Origin: Heterostelium multicystogenum
Lineage: Eukaryota; Evosea; Eumycetozoa; Acytosteliales; Acytosteliaceae
DNA: 38,586 nt
NCBI GenBank assembly: GCA_003667245.1
Contig: RCNN01000270.1
Coordinates: 1-38,586, forward strand
Direction of reading: 5' to 3'
The notes beneath the pieces were generated by a model, which had not been told where the DNA came from, searched no databases, and worked only from the letters and a program-made list of their open reading frames with translations. Shown piece after piece: positions 1-10,236 of the stretch. How positions within the stretch are numbered: position 1 is the first letter of the stretch; each line of letters begins with the position of its first letter. Both the position numbers and the translations under genes were made by a program.

Positions 1-1342
1 GACATCATTATTATTATTAATTAACAACCATCATACTATACTTTGATCAAAGACTTTTCAAAGGAGAATCAGATCTGAAAAAAAAAAAATATTTCTGAAA
101 ATTTCTTGAAGAAATCATGATTTTTGTAGACTACTATTCCGTCTTTGCATTAGACTCCATATGTATATTATTTTATTATTTAGAATATGGTTGGAACTAT
201 TAATAGGAAATATATTGAACTTAAATTATTTGTAATAGTTCAAGCTTATAATATATATATATAATTTAAAAAAAGTTGAAATGAAATCCAATAATTTTCG
301 GTGATTTAATAATTTGTTGATGGTTTGATGGATTCTACTTGATTAGGTGAAAGAATGTAACATTGACATGATTTAATTTATCACAGGATGTTGTTGGTGA
401 TTCACCATTATTCGACGATAGATGAAGTTTTCCACAACAAAAATTTTAAAAATTTTTAGCATTGTGTTTTCACCTTTATCTTGGCGAATAAAGAAATTTA
501 ATTTTGGTGTTTTTGTTTTCTTCAGTTGCAATTCAACTACCAACTCAACTCATGTATTCCTTTGTTTTTCAACAACTCCATTTTTATGATTTTTGAAAAA
601 AATTTGAAAACAAAAGAAAAAGATAAGTATAACCCTTATCTAACCTCCTTCCTCAGCAATAACAACAGCTATCACTGACCAAACAAGCAACTCATCAGTC
701 AGTCACCATTTATTACTTTACCATATTATATAGTAATAACATTACAAGTATAGTTTAGTGTCATAGAATAATATATTATTGTAATATTACAGTTAGTTTA
801 GTTTTAGTTTCAATATCAAAGTTAATTAGAAGAGAGGAAATAGAGTAGAAGAAAAGAGATATTAAAGATTTTAATTTGATTTAAATACATACATAATAAT
901 CTTAAGAGATGATTGATAGATTATAATTAATCAAAATCAAAATCACTAAAAACTACAGTACCATTAAACAACAGTAATATAATATTATATAATCACTTGT
1001 TTATCAATCCATCATCACACTATCTATTTATAAAGATTATAAACAAACAAACAAATAAATAACAAACACACACACCACACAACTACGTTTACACCCATTT
1101 ATAAATCATAAATTTTTAACCTACTACTAACCAACTGACCAAAAACAATCAAATCAATCAATCAATCAATCAAACTATTAAAAAAAACAAAATACAAATA
1201 AATAATAAAAGAGTAAAAGTTTTTATCTACTTTATTGGTTGATAATCACTTATTCAAAAAGCAAAAGCGGCTGAACGAGCAGGAACAAGATAGGAAGGAT
1301 AGGATCATCGCAGATACAGCAAACGATCCAGCAACTAGCACA
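1..1342. other. AT-rich spacer and 5' region of the 7TM kinase gene
   Basis: No gene is recognisable in most of this stretch. It is AT-rich with poly-A and poly-T tracts and an AATC tetranucleotide run near 1152-1173. From about 1238 the composition turns coding-like, in frame with the kinase gene below, but there is no ATG in that frame before 1343. The true start could lie upstream behind another frame break or an unrecognised intron. Confidence 0.5.
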
Positions 1343-3534
1343 ATGACAAACTCTACAGGTTGTGAGGGTGGATGTGGATTCTGCTCATCGATACTTTCAA
1401 AGAGTTTCAGTTTCGACGATGACGGAACATCGATTGTGTTCAATGTTGTCATCGATGCAATTGCTGTCGGATACATTTTCTCTGCGCTCTATCTGCTGTT
1501 TAGAATACAGCGGTCCTACACATACCTGCAGCAGTCGTCAACGCAGCTGACCAGCAGTGGTTCCACTATTCCCATGCGCACAATGAGTGGCACCATCAGC
1601 GACCCCAAAAAGACCGACTCAAAAACATAGCTATCAACATGTCAAACGAATCGCAACTGCTGTTTGACAAAAACATGCGTATCACGATCAATCAACCAAA
1701 GATCATTGCATCTACCTACTTTAGACATTTACTCTTTGTCATTATCTGGCTCTCTGTTATGGGTCTAATCCTTATGCTGATGCCACCTTGGTCTGGTGTC
1801 CTCTATCCTACACTCATCATCGTCGTTGGTAGCGGTCAAATCATAACTGACAACTGGATTCTGGTTTTTCTAAGTGGCAAAGGCCGATGATAAATTTGCA
1901 TCGCGATGTGCATTCTTCCTTTGCACACTCTTGTATCTCATCATCACATCTACCTCACTGGCTTCAACATTGGACAGTCCATTGTGTAAGTCGCCTCAAC
2001 AATGCCAGCTGTTCCTCTTTCAGGATCCCTATACCAGACTTGGAATGCACGCAGTCTATACAGTGGTCTACGGTGTTCTATTATTCCTCTCGGTAAGAGG
2101 CAAGATGGTACGACCTACCGCAAGAATATGGATTACATTCCTTCTTATCGAATACTTTGTATCATCGCTTGGATCTTTCTTGAAAATATTACACGTCGAC
2201 TTTGCAGATTGGTAAATATGAAGTCATTCAGAATCAAAAACAGATAAGAATAATTCACTAACACTCGACTTCCAAATCAATAGTTTGCTTAGTCTTTCAT
2301 CAGTTACTTATGCATTTTTATATGGACCATTATTATTTAGAACATGTGGAAATGATACAAATCTTCTTAGAGCTAGAAGTGAATTTGAAACCACTCTTGA
2401 ATAATTTCCGTAAGTAGAGGAATGAACAACAGAATGGAATCCGTATCAGCTAATTAAATAACTATCAATTCTATAGAGGAATACCAGAATTTATTTGGAA
2501 GTGGCGATTCGATTACCTCTAGCGACGGAACTAATGCTTTACAACTAGCAGCTTTCAATATTAAGTACTCAGAGTTTAAGTTTGGAGAGGGTTATTGGTG
2601 GCGGATATTTTGGAGAAGTCAAGAAAGCAATTTGGAAAGGAGCAATGGTAGCCGTCAAGGTTTTACACCGTAACTCCTATAGAAATACAGATAATATAGA
2701 TGATAATGTATTTTTTAAGGAGGTAGCTATCCTCAGTATTCTCAGACATCCAAATGTATTGCAGTTCCTTGGTGTTTGTGCCGAGCAAGATAAAAACTGT
2801 ATCGTAACCGAATACATGGGTGGTGGAAGTTTGGATCGTCTACTTTCCGATCGTTATTTCCTATTTTTGAATCATCCTGAATTTGCATGGCGTATTGCCC
2901 TTGATATTGCAAAGGGAATGTTTTTATCTACACGACTGGAAACCCAATCCAATCCTCCATCGTGATCTTTCCACCAAGAACATCTTGCTTGATGAAACCT
3001 TCTCGATAGCAAAAGTTGCCGACTTTGGTTTATCACGTGAACAAGGTTTTGAAAATGACAGCATCAGTTGGATACCTGCCATTCCAAGCACCAGAAGTGT
3101 TTATTGGAGAACTGTACACACCAAAAGCCGACGTTTACTCATTTGGTATTCTTCTATGGTGTATCATCACTGGCGAACAACCAACCGGAGACCTACCACC
3201 ATTGAAAATGGCACACATGGCTGCCTACGAGAACTACCGTCCACCTCTTCCAGATCTGAAGATCCAGATGTGGGCGCCTCTTGTCAACCTGATACAGATG
3301 TGTTGGAAACCAAATCCCGAGGAGCGTCCAACATTTGCATTCGTGCTTGATTTCCTGGAAGCCAACATGCCTTCAGAGGCTAGCACATTCTTCCAACGCG
3401 CATCACTCACCCCAGCCAACGGAAACTCCACAAGATCTGCATCACTTGCCATGAGTGTGGCACTTGACACTACATCATCATCAGACGACGATGATATTTT
3501 CAACAGAAACGAATTCCACTACATAGGTGACTAA
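1343..3534 (+). CDS. Seven-transmembrane receptor with tyrosine-kinase-like domain (7TMK family), frame-broken
   Basis: Seen: seven hydrophobic segments in order (about 1433-1500, 1723-1787, 1795-1870, 1906-1960, 2048-2095, 2128-2185 and 2284-2337) followed by a complete protein kinase domain. The kinase has the glycine loop GGGYFGEV (2594), VAVKVL with the ATP lysine, HRDLSTKN (about 2962), DFGLS, GYLPFQAPEVF, DVYSFG and a final WKPNPEERP, then a Ser/Asp tail. HRDLSTKN is typical of tyrosine-kinase-like (TKL) kinases. Introns are inferred at 2212-2283 and 2410-2476. Known: dictyostelids have a small 7TMK family with this layout. Inference: a plasma-membrane receptor coupled directly to cytoplasmic phosphorylation. 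Odd: the frame breaks at least six times (about 1610, 1875, 2402, 2580, 2925 and 3053), several of them at T or A runs. The start at 1343 is the first ATG in frame, and coding-like sequence continues upstream of it. The family call is firm; the exact paralogue is not decided. Confidence 0.8.
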
Positions 3535-4882
3535 ATCAACAAGTATTCACCACCATTTTCCGAAATGGCGATACCAACACCCCTAACAAACAAAAAAGAC
3601 AACAATCGATCGATCTTGTTTATACATGTATATCTTTTTTCAACATATATTTTGTTACTTTTTGTTTAATTCCAACCATTTTTTTTATCATCAATAGCTT
3701 GGTACAACTCAAGACAATGAAAGTATCCAAATCATTATAATCAATTAGTAATACCTATTTTTTTGTAAAACAATGTAAGTAACTGTACAGTAAATTACCT
3801 GACAGTTATGGTTAATCAAAAACTAACATCAATCATATAAATTCATAGGAATATTTTATAGTATGAAATATTTAAATTATTAGATGTTATACATATTGGA
3901 TGGAACATCTAAACTCCCCTGGAGTATTAGATTCCAAACAAATTGGACAGCCATTTTCAATGAAATCAATAAACATCATCCAAAAAAATGGTGAAGATAT
4001 TTTCAACATTAAAAATTAGCGCCTTTCTTTGGTTTTCAAATCATAAATCAATCAAACTGCAAATGAAATGTATTTTCTTTGGAGATTTGCACTTGGGATT
4101 GCAAAAATGTGAGATGTACCAATAATTTCTTTAAAATGGATATAAATGGAATACAGAAGCTTTTACTTATAAACAATAAAAATGAACAGATCAATAACAA
4201 CCAACTGTGACTGGCTGACAGACTAATAACTGACTACTACCACTGTTTTCCTCACTTCTCAATCCAACTTTTCAGTCAATAATCAAAGTAGACTACCACT
4301 ACTACTACTATTATTGATTATTTGTAGTGTGTCTCGATCGAGTGAGTGCTGCTTGACTAGTTAGTCAGTTTTGAGATGGTATGCAGGGTGGTGTTTCAAT
4401 TTAGTCTGTCTGATTTGTTTTGATTTGATGGTTATTATTAATGTTATTATTAATATTAAATATTATTTTTTTGATTTGATTTGATTTTGGTTTATCACCC
4501 TACCCATTGTCATCACACATAAAGTCAAAAACACAAACTAAATTTGTCAAAAATAATTTGAATTTTTTCTGTACATTAACCCAACCCAAATACTATGGGA
4601 TTGGGTAAATAATTTTGCATATTTTTTCATATAAACTTCCTCTTCACATCACATACTCAATCAACCCACACAGCCGAAAGCCATATTCACCCAATTTTTA
4701 GTCGATTATAAATAAACAAAAAATGAAATAAAAAAAACATTATTCAAAATAAAAAAATCAAATTTCAACCAACGTTAAGCTTTCTCTCTCTTTCAAAAAG
4801 CACATTATTATTTTTCATTTCACTAAACCAAACAAAGAATTATCTTTTCTTTCTTTATATAATATAAATCTCATAATATAAA
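3535..4882. other. Spacer with cofilin promoter
   Basis: No convincing coding signal in either strand. It is very AT-rich, with CTACTACTACTA and TTATTATTAAT simple repeats near 4290-4460. The last 250 bases should hold the cofilin promoter and 5' leader, which has poly-A and CTTTCTTT stretches. Confidence 0.5.
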
Positions 4883-5568
4883 ATGGTAAATACTACTTAC
4901 TTCTGCTTTGTCTGCTAATGGAACAAACAACAAACAACAAATAACAACCAACAACACCTTAAATATCTGAGCAATTTGTGGAGTTCCTTGTTAGAGTTCA
5001 CTCTATTATTTCACCAATTGCGAAACAGATTACTTGATTACCAATATGGAAACTAATTGACTGCTGAATTGGTGTGGAAGGTGTTGGCTTTGATGTTTAT
5101 GTTCATTACTGATCGATCCCAAACAACAAATATTAATATGATTCTTCTATATAACAGTCTTCTGGTGTTCAAACTGATGCTTCATGTGTTCCAACTTACA
5201 ACGATTTGAAGTTGGGTCGTAAATATTCTGCCATTTTCTACAAAATGAACGATAACAACACCGCCATCGTTGTAGAGAAGACTCTCCCAGCAGGTACCCC
5301 ATTCGAAGAAATCTTGACTCACTTACCAGCTAAAGAATGCAGATACGTTGTTGTCGATTTCGCCTACCATGAGGAAGGTGCTGACAAGAACAGAATTTGC
5401 TTCGTTTCATGGTGCCCAGACACAGCCCCAACCAAGGGTAAGATGCTTTACACCTCCTCAAAGGACTCACTCCGTAAGGCTTTGGTCGGTATCCAAACCG
5501 AAATCCAAGGTACTGATATGTCTGAAGTCCAAGCCTCTGAATTCAAGGCTAAGATCTCCAAGGTTTAA
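4883..5568 (+). CDS. cofA: Cofilin/ADF, actin-severing protein
   Basis: Two exons: the start codon alone (4883-4885), an intron 4886-5157 opening with GTAAAT and closing with AACAG, then 5158-5568; 137 residues, the usual ADF/cofilin length. Seen: an N-terminal MSSG, LKLGRKY, ECRYVVVDF, CFVSWCPDTAPTKGKM (the actin-binding long helix region), SSKDSLRKALVGI and EIQGTD. These are hallmark cofilin blocks. Cofilin binds ADP-actin and severs and depolymerises filaments at the cortex and leading edge. Ser near the N-terminus matches the position used for inhibitory phosphorylation in animals; whether that happens here is unknown. The gene has no frame break and uses many C-ending codons, consistent with high expression. 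A poly(A) signal follows closely. Dictyostelids have several cofilin paralogues, so the product is certain and the symbol less so. Confidence 0.93.
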
Positions 5569-5582
5569 ACATGTATTTGTAA

Positions 5583-5588
5583 AATAAA
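5583..5588 (+). terminator. Poly(A) signal of the cofilin gene
   Basis: An AATAAA hexamer 15 bases after the cofilin stop codon, followed by a T-rich convergent region shared with the EF-hand gene on the other strand. Confidence 0.5.
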
Positions 5589-5744
5589 TACCTATAGTTT
5601 GTTATGTAACAATAATTTAAATAATATTATTTACCAAAATTCAATTGATTATTTATTTGATCACTCAATTTTATCTGATTTTACATTATTTTTTTTTCAG
5701 ATTTTTTTAAAAAAATAGAGATATTTGATTTAAAAAGTTACATT

Positions 5745-6439
5745 TTATTTCTTGAGCATATTTCTTACGAATGGTTCGTAGTTGATTGCACCATCACCTG
5801 ATCCCACTGCTTGCTTCAACATCTCCTCTACCTGGTCTTCATTCAATCTTTCACCTAAATTTGTTAAAATGTGTCTAAGATCAGAGGCACCAACCAATCC
5901 TTTACCATCCTATTAATTTGAATTGATGAATGATATTAATATTTATAACTACACCACTTTAACAAACATGAGAATGAACACATACCTTATCGAAAACCTT
6001 GAATGCATCAATAATTTCTTTTTCATCGAAATCATCTACGACCTTCTTTCCAAGATAGTTAAACAATCCATCCACTGTCATTTGTCCATTGGCTAAGATA
6101 TTTAAAGATTGGAAATGATATCATTAATATTATTGGAGAGTCCTGTACTTTCGTAAATCCATAATCACTACATACATCCAAACTCTCTGAGAATGTCAGA
6201 AATATCTGACAGTGTTGGATTTTGACCAAGCCATCTCAAAGCACTGGCCAACTCTGCAGATTCAAGTCTACCATCTTTATTTGAATCGTGTAGAGTGAAA
6301 GCTTCTCTAAACTCTGATTGTGCTTCTTCATTCAATTTTGTCGACTACATTTATAAATACACCATAAGCATAGGTCATTAGTTTAACTTTAAATTTCCAA
6401 ATCAAAACTATCTCTATGCTTGTAGGTGGTACATACCAT
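5745..6439 (-). CDS. Calmodulin-like / myosin essential-light-chain-like EF-hand protein
   Basis: Four exons on the minus strand: 6437-6439 (ATG only), 6176-6344, 5986-6092 and 5745-5909, all with GT-AG ends and one open frame of about 147 residues. Seen: an EF-hand loop DSNKDGRLESAE in exon 2 with Asp/Asn/Asp and Glu at the ligand positions; a third loop DKDGKGLVGASD with weaker ligands; and two degenerate loops, the last with GDGAINYEPFV. Length, four-fold EF layout and the terminal motif match calmodulin-like proteins and myosin essential light chains. Inference: it binds one or perhaps two calcium ions and probably serves as a light chain for an unconventional or conventional myosin. A divergent calmodulin is the alternative. 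The gene converges on cofilin, with 176 bases between stop codons. Its reading frame is intact. Confidence 0.82.
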
Positions 6440-6983
6440 AGTTTATTTTTACACAGATTCTAAAATTACAATACACTTAATAAATACTTTTGAAAGTTAC
6501 GTAAGTTTGTTATTTCTACGTTGTAGTAGTTTGATTGATTCAAGTCAATAGATGTAGATAATAGAGTACAGCTAGCAAGGTAAGTTAGTTTATAAAGATA
6601 GATATGATTAATTAATCAATCTTGAATGTAAAACTTGAGTGTCAAGGCAACACACCTAAAGTTCCTAAATAAATGGTTGATTTTTAAAAAACAAACCACT
6701 CAAACCCAAAGAAATTATTTGAAAACACCATTCAGTTTTTTGATCACCAACAAAGACGTCCTTCTGACACACTGATTTTATCAGAATATTACTTAACATA
6801 ACACACAATCAACGAGTCGATGCTTTATTAATCTTAATCTAGATTTTCATTGCATATTAATATTAGCCTAATATAGAAAAGTAATCAATATTAGTAAAAG
6901 AGTGAACATTCATTTATTCACTTTAACTTTGATATAAATCGCGATAACAATCATATATATACTTATACAGAGTTAACAAAATA
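6440..6983. other. Divergent promoter region between the EF-hand gene and mdm12
   Basis: About 540 bases of AT-rich DNA with no coding signal. It serves as the 5' region for genes in both directions. A TATAAAT element at 6933-6939 lies about 45 bases before the mdm12 start codon. Confidence 0.5.
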
Positions 6984-7664
6984 ATGTCATTAAAGATATA
7001 TTGGGATAGAATAAACAATGAAAAACAATCGAATAAAGCAAAAGATTATTTGAATAGAATTTTTGCTAGTACAGATAAACCAGATATCATCGGTAAATTT
7101 GAAATTACAAGTCTATCACTTGGATCTAAGCCACCCAGTTTCGAGATCATCAGTATCGCAGACCCAGATGTACAGATATTGACACCTGCACCCAACTCAA
7201 ACTCGATAGAGGCTCGAGTCAAGTTTTCTTATGATGGTGATGCTTACTTTATGTTGGAGGCGGAGCTACTTGTAAATACACCAACACCAAAGTTTATCAT
7301 ATTCCCCATATCTATTAAAGTTTCAAGTCCACACATCTCAGGTAGCTATTCATTTCTGTTTTCTGCGGAGCTATAGCTGTCAATCATCTAACACATGGTT
7401 TCGTCTACTTTAGGTATTGCATCTGTGATTTATGATGAGCAGAACGTTTGTTTTTGTTTGTTGCCATCTGGCAATGTTGAAGACGATCTAAAAGGACCAA
7501 TGAAAGATTTGAAAGTAGAGGCTCAGGTTGGAGATACTGAGCAGCATGTATTGATGGATTTAGACAAGCTTATCAATTTTGTTAAGGACGAGCTCAGAGA
7601 GATTATAGCTAAGCGTATTGTTTATCCAAATAGAATAACAATTTCACTGAAAGATGCATTGTAA
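6984..7664 (+). CDS. mdm12: Mdm12, SMP-domain lipid-transfer subunit of the ER-mitochondria tether (ERMES)
   Basis: Two exons, 6984-7341 and 7414-7664, joined across a 72 bp GTAGCT...TTTAG intron that removes in-frame stops at 7374 and in the following bases; 202 residues. Seen: an N-terminus MSLKIYWD, then ITSLSLGSKPPSFEI and ISIADPDVQ, then YDGDAYFMLEAELLVN, PKFIIFPISIKV and a C-terminal block HVLMDLDKLINFV plus YPNRITISL. Known: fungal Mdm12 begins with the same MS-x-x-x-W pattern, followed by an FxxGSxPPxxEIxxIxDP block and a GDAY-L-LE strand, ending in an SMP fold. Mdm12 bridges Mmm1 in the ER and Mdm34/Mdm10 on the mitochondrion and transfers phospholipids. The long acidic insert seen in yeast is missing, giving a compact form. 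The call rests on motif memory only. Confidence 0.78.
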
Positions 7665-7669
7665 ATAAA
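7664..7669 (+). terminator. Poly(A) signal overlapping the mdm12 stop codon
   Basis: AATAAA begins on the last base of the TAA stop codon, so the 3' untranslated region of this gene is probably very short. Confidence 0.35.
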
Positions 7670-8249
7670 ATATATATAAATAAGTTGGGAGTCTTGACTG
7701 TGCTCAGAACGATATCATTACACAACAAAATCCAATAGCTAAATAGCTGGCTGCTCATATGAATATTAACACATCCCACAATCTCATTCAAAATAAGATT
7801 TTCTAGCATACAAATTCGTCCCAAATATAAACAAAATCACATGTGACATTACTTATAAATACCTCAGTGTAACTCAAGTTTGTTGTTATTGTGTTTAAAT
7901 TTAACTGTAAAAGATTACTTCTTAACCCTTTTAAATTCAAACACAACACAGATCAAAGTGGTTTATTATATTTTTGTAGGTGATCGTTCACATTTATATA
8001 GGTGGATCAATTAGATATAAACAACAAACACATATAATTAAAGATGATGCCAAACAACTTCCAATATGCTTTTATCGACTGAGTTAATTTTATTTTAAAT
8101 AAATGAATATATACCATTCCATTTAATACATTTAAGTTAATTTAATTTTAATTAATTAATTATACTTCTACATTGTTGTTATAATAAAAGTTTATTATTA
8201 TTTCAATCATATATAAAAGTTTTATTGGGAAATAGAGTCTAATTTATCA
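7665..8249. other. Spacer with promoter of the oxygenase gene
   Basis: No coding signal; AT-rich. It ends with a good TATA element just before the oxygenase start. Confidence 0.5.
8212..8219 (+). promoter_or_regulatory. TATA element followed by a T run
   Basis: TATAAAAG immediately followed by TTTTA, about 30 bases before the ATG at 8250. A TATA box followed by a short T run is the usual dictyostelid core promoter arrangement. Confidence 0.4.
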
Positions 8250-9263
8250 ATGGAAAGCATTGAAAAGAAAGAATACCATAGTTCAACAATTCCTATTATT
8301 GATATTGGTGGTCTGGAAGATGAAGCTGATTATGCCGCTTGGGAGAGAATTTCCAACCAAATCGATCATGCTTCAATAAAATATGGTTTCTTTTACATTA
8401 AAAACCATGGAATCCCAATGCAAATGTTGGACCAAGTCACTCAGGGAGTTAAGGATTTTTTTAATATGGACCTGAAGGATAAGCTTGAGGTGGAAATCTC
8501 AAAGAGTATTAACCACGAGGATATGGCTGTGTATACTCAGAGCAATTGGATCCAGATATGAAAGCAGACAGAAAGGAAACATTTTCCATGGGTATAGACA
8601 TGCCCCTTGATCACCCCAGTGGAAGAGACGGATTGAATGGTCCGAATCAATACCCAAGTAAACTTGGAAAAAAGTGGGCGAATTTGATGGAATCTTATTT
8701 CTATCAATCTTTTAAATGTCTCTCTAAAGCTATTACGTGCAATATCCTTTAAATTAGGAGCTCCTTTGGACTACTTCAATAGTAGATATAAAGATACTGT
8801 TACTTCTCTTCGTTTGATACATTATCCTCCAGTTCAACATAGACAAGCTAAAATTTATGACAAGGATGTATCACCTGGTTGTGGTGCACATACCGACTAT
8901 GGATGTATTAGCTTACTTTATCAAGATATAGCTGGTCTGCAAATTGAAAGCGAAGGAAAATGGATTGATGCTCCACCTATACCCGGAACATTTGTAGTCA
9001 ATATTGGGGATATGCTTCAACGATGGAGTAATAATAGATATAAATCGACTCTTCACAGAGTCCTCAGTCCAATCAAAAATGATAGATATGTTTTTGCATT
9101 GTTCTCGGAACCAGGTACCGAAGTTATGGTTGAATGTCTTCCTGGATGTGATACCCCAGAAAATCCATGGAAATTTGAACCAATAACCACCGGAGATTAT
9201 TTAAGATCTAGATTCTATGACACCTATTCATACAGAAGAGAGAAAGAAAAAGATAATAACTGA
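8250..9263 (+). CDS. 2-oxoglutarate/Fe(II)-dependent oxygenase (isopenicillin-N-synthase-like), frame-broken
   Basis: Seen: an N-terminal DIOX_N-like block with IPIIDIGGL, YGFFYIKNHGIP and ETFSMGIDMPLDHP, then the catalytic jelly roll with LIHYPP, CGAHTDYGCISLLYQD (iron ligands His and Asp in HTD, about 8890), TFVVNIGDMLQRWSNN and the distal iron ligand in LHRVLSP (about 9050). About 337 residues, normal for the family. Known: such enzymes use iron, oxygen and usually 2-oxoglutarate to oxidise small molecules; the substrate cannot be inferred. Odd: the usual Arg-x-Ser that holds 2-oxoglutarate reads Arg-Tyr-Val here (about 9082). Two frame breaks, near 8535 and 8740, split the locus into three open stretches; flanking residues on both sides continue the family pattern, so I treat it as one gene. 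No intron is needed. Confidence 0.8.
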
Positions 9264-10236
9264 TAAGATATCAAAAGAAATACAATTTACTAGTTAGAAT
9301 ATTCATATGAAAATAATATAAACAGTTTATTACTTAAGATATTAGATTGATCAAAAAGGTTACTTTAAAACCGTTCATTTCAAGAGAAATATAATTGAAG
9401 AGATTCCTAAGTAATAAGAGGTTTGCCCATTATTTTATTTTATTAATGATAAACAAGTTGAGCTAAAATTATAATTGTTTGTATTATTTGAATATGTGGA
9501 TTCAATTTACTAATATTACAATATCCTGGTGATCAATCGATGGGCGGGGATAACATCATCAGATGTTGACAACTCAGCATAGAGTTCAAAATAGGTGGTT
9601 TTAGGAGATAAAATATCTATGATACAGAAGTTTGTAAAAATCATGGTTCCTATGACTGCCCATTTTTTTGGGGTTTGATGTAAAAACCAAAATCAAACTC
9701 TTGAGTTAAACTTTTTTTCGAAACTGTTTGGTGATTTAGGGATCATAGATTTGTGAATTTTAAGGGTTGCGAAAAAAAAGTTGCAAAAAAATCTTTTACT
9801 TTTTTTTTCTTGATTATTTTGTTCATTTATTGATGATATTTTTTTGGATTAATTTTTGTCATCGCTTCACTGTTTTGTTTATCGTCAACCAACATCCTCT
9901 GCCTCTTTATAAATTGGCTCCTACGCACCACTCACACACACAACCAAATACACACTTTCTTTCTTTATTGTATATTAATTTATATTCATTTGTATATGTT
10001 AAATATATTATATCATCAGTCAAAAGTAACTTATTAGTTTATAGTTGTTTTGATACATCACAACTATTATCTATATTTTCAATCATATAATCTTTTCATA
10101 TTTCCATAGAAATATTATTAGTTGGGTGAGACTACTCAATTTAATTTTATTTTCGGTTTGCCTTTAATAAAGATCTTTAGATTCCGTCATCCAACTGTTC
10201 TTCACGTCCAATACGCCAGTATAATTATATAATATC
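9264..10236. other. Spacer without recognisable gene
   Basis: About 970 bases, T-rich, with several homopolymers. An open stretch near 9767-10090 translates to a hydrophobic, low-complexity Phe/Leu/Tyr-rich string typical of T-rich noncoding DNA. The right end contains the promoter of the epimerase gene. Confidence 0.45.

Noticed and set aside
9767..10090. Open frame of 107 codons on the plus strand
   Set aside because: Phe/Leu/Tyr/Ser-rich translation of a T-rich spacer; no motif, no splice context, and it begins in a poly-A run.
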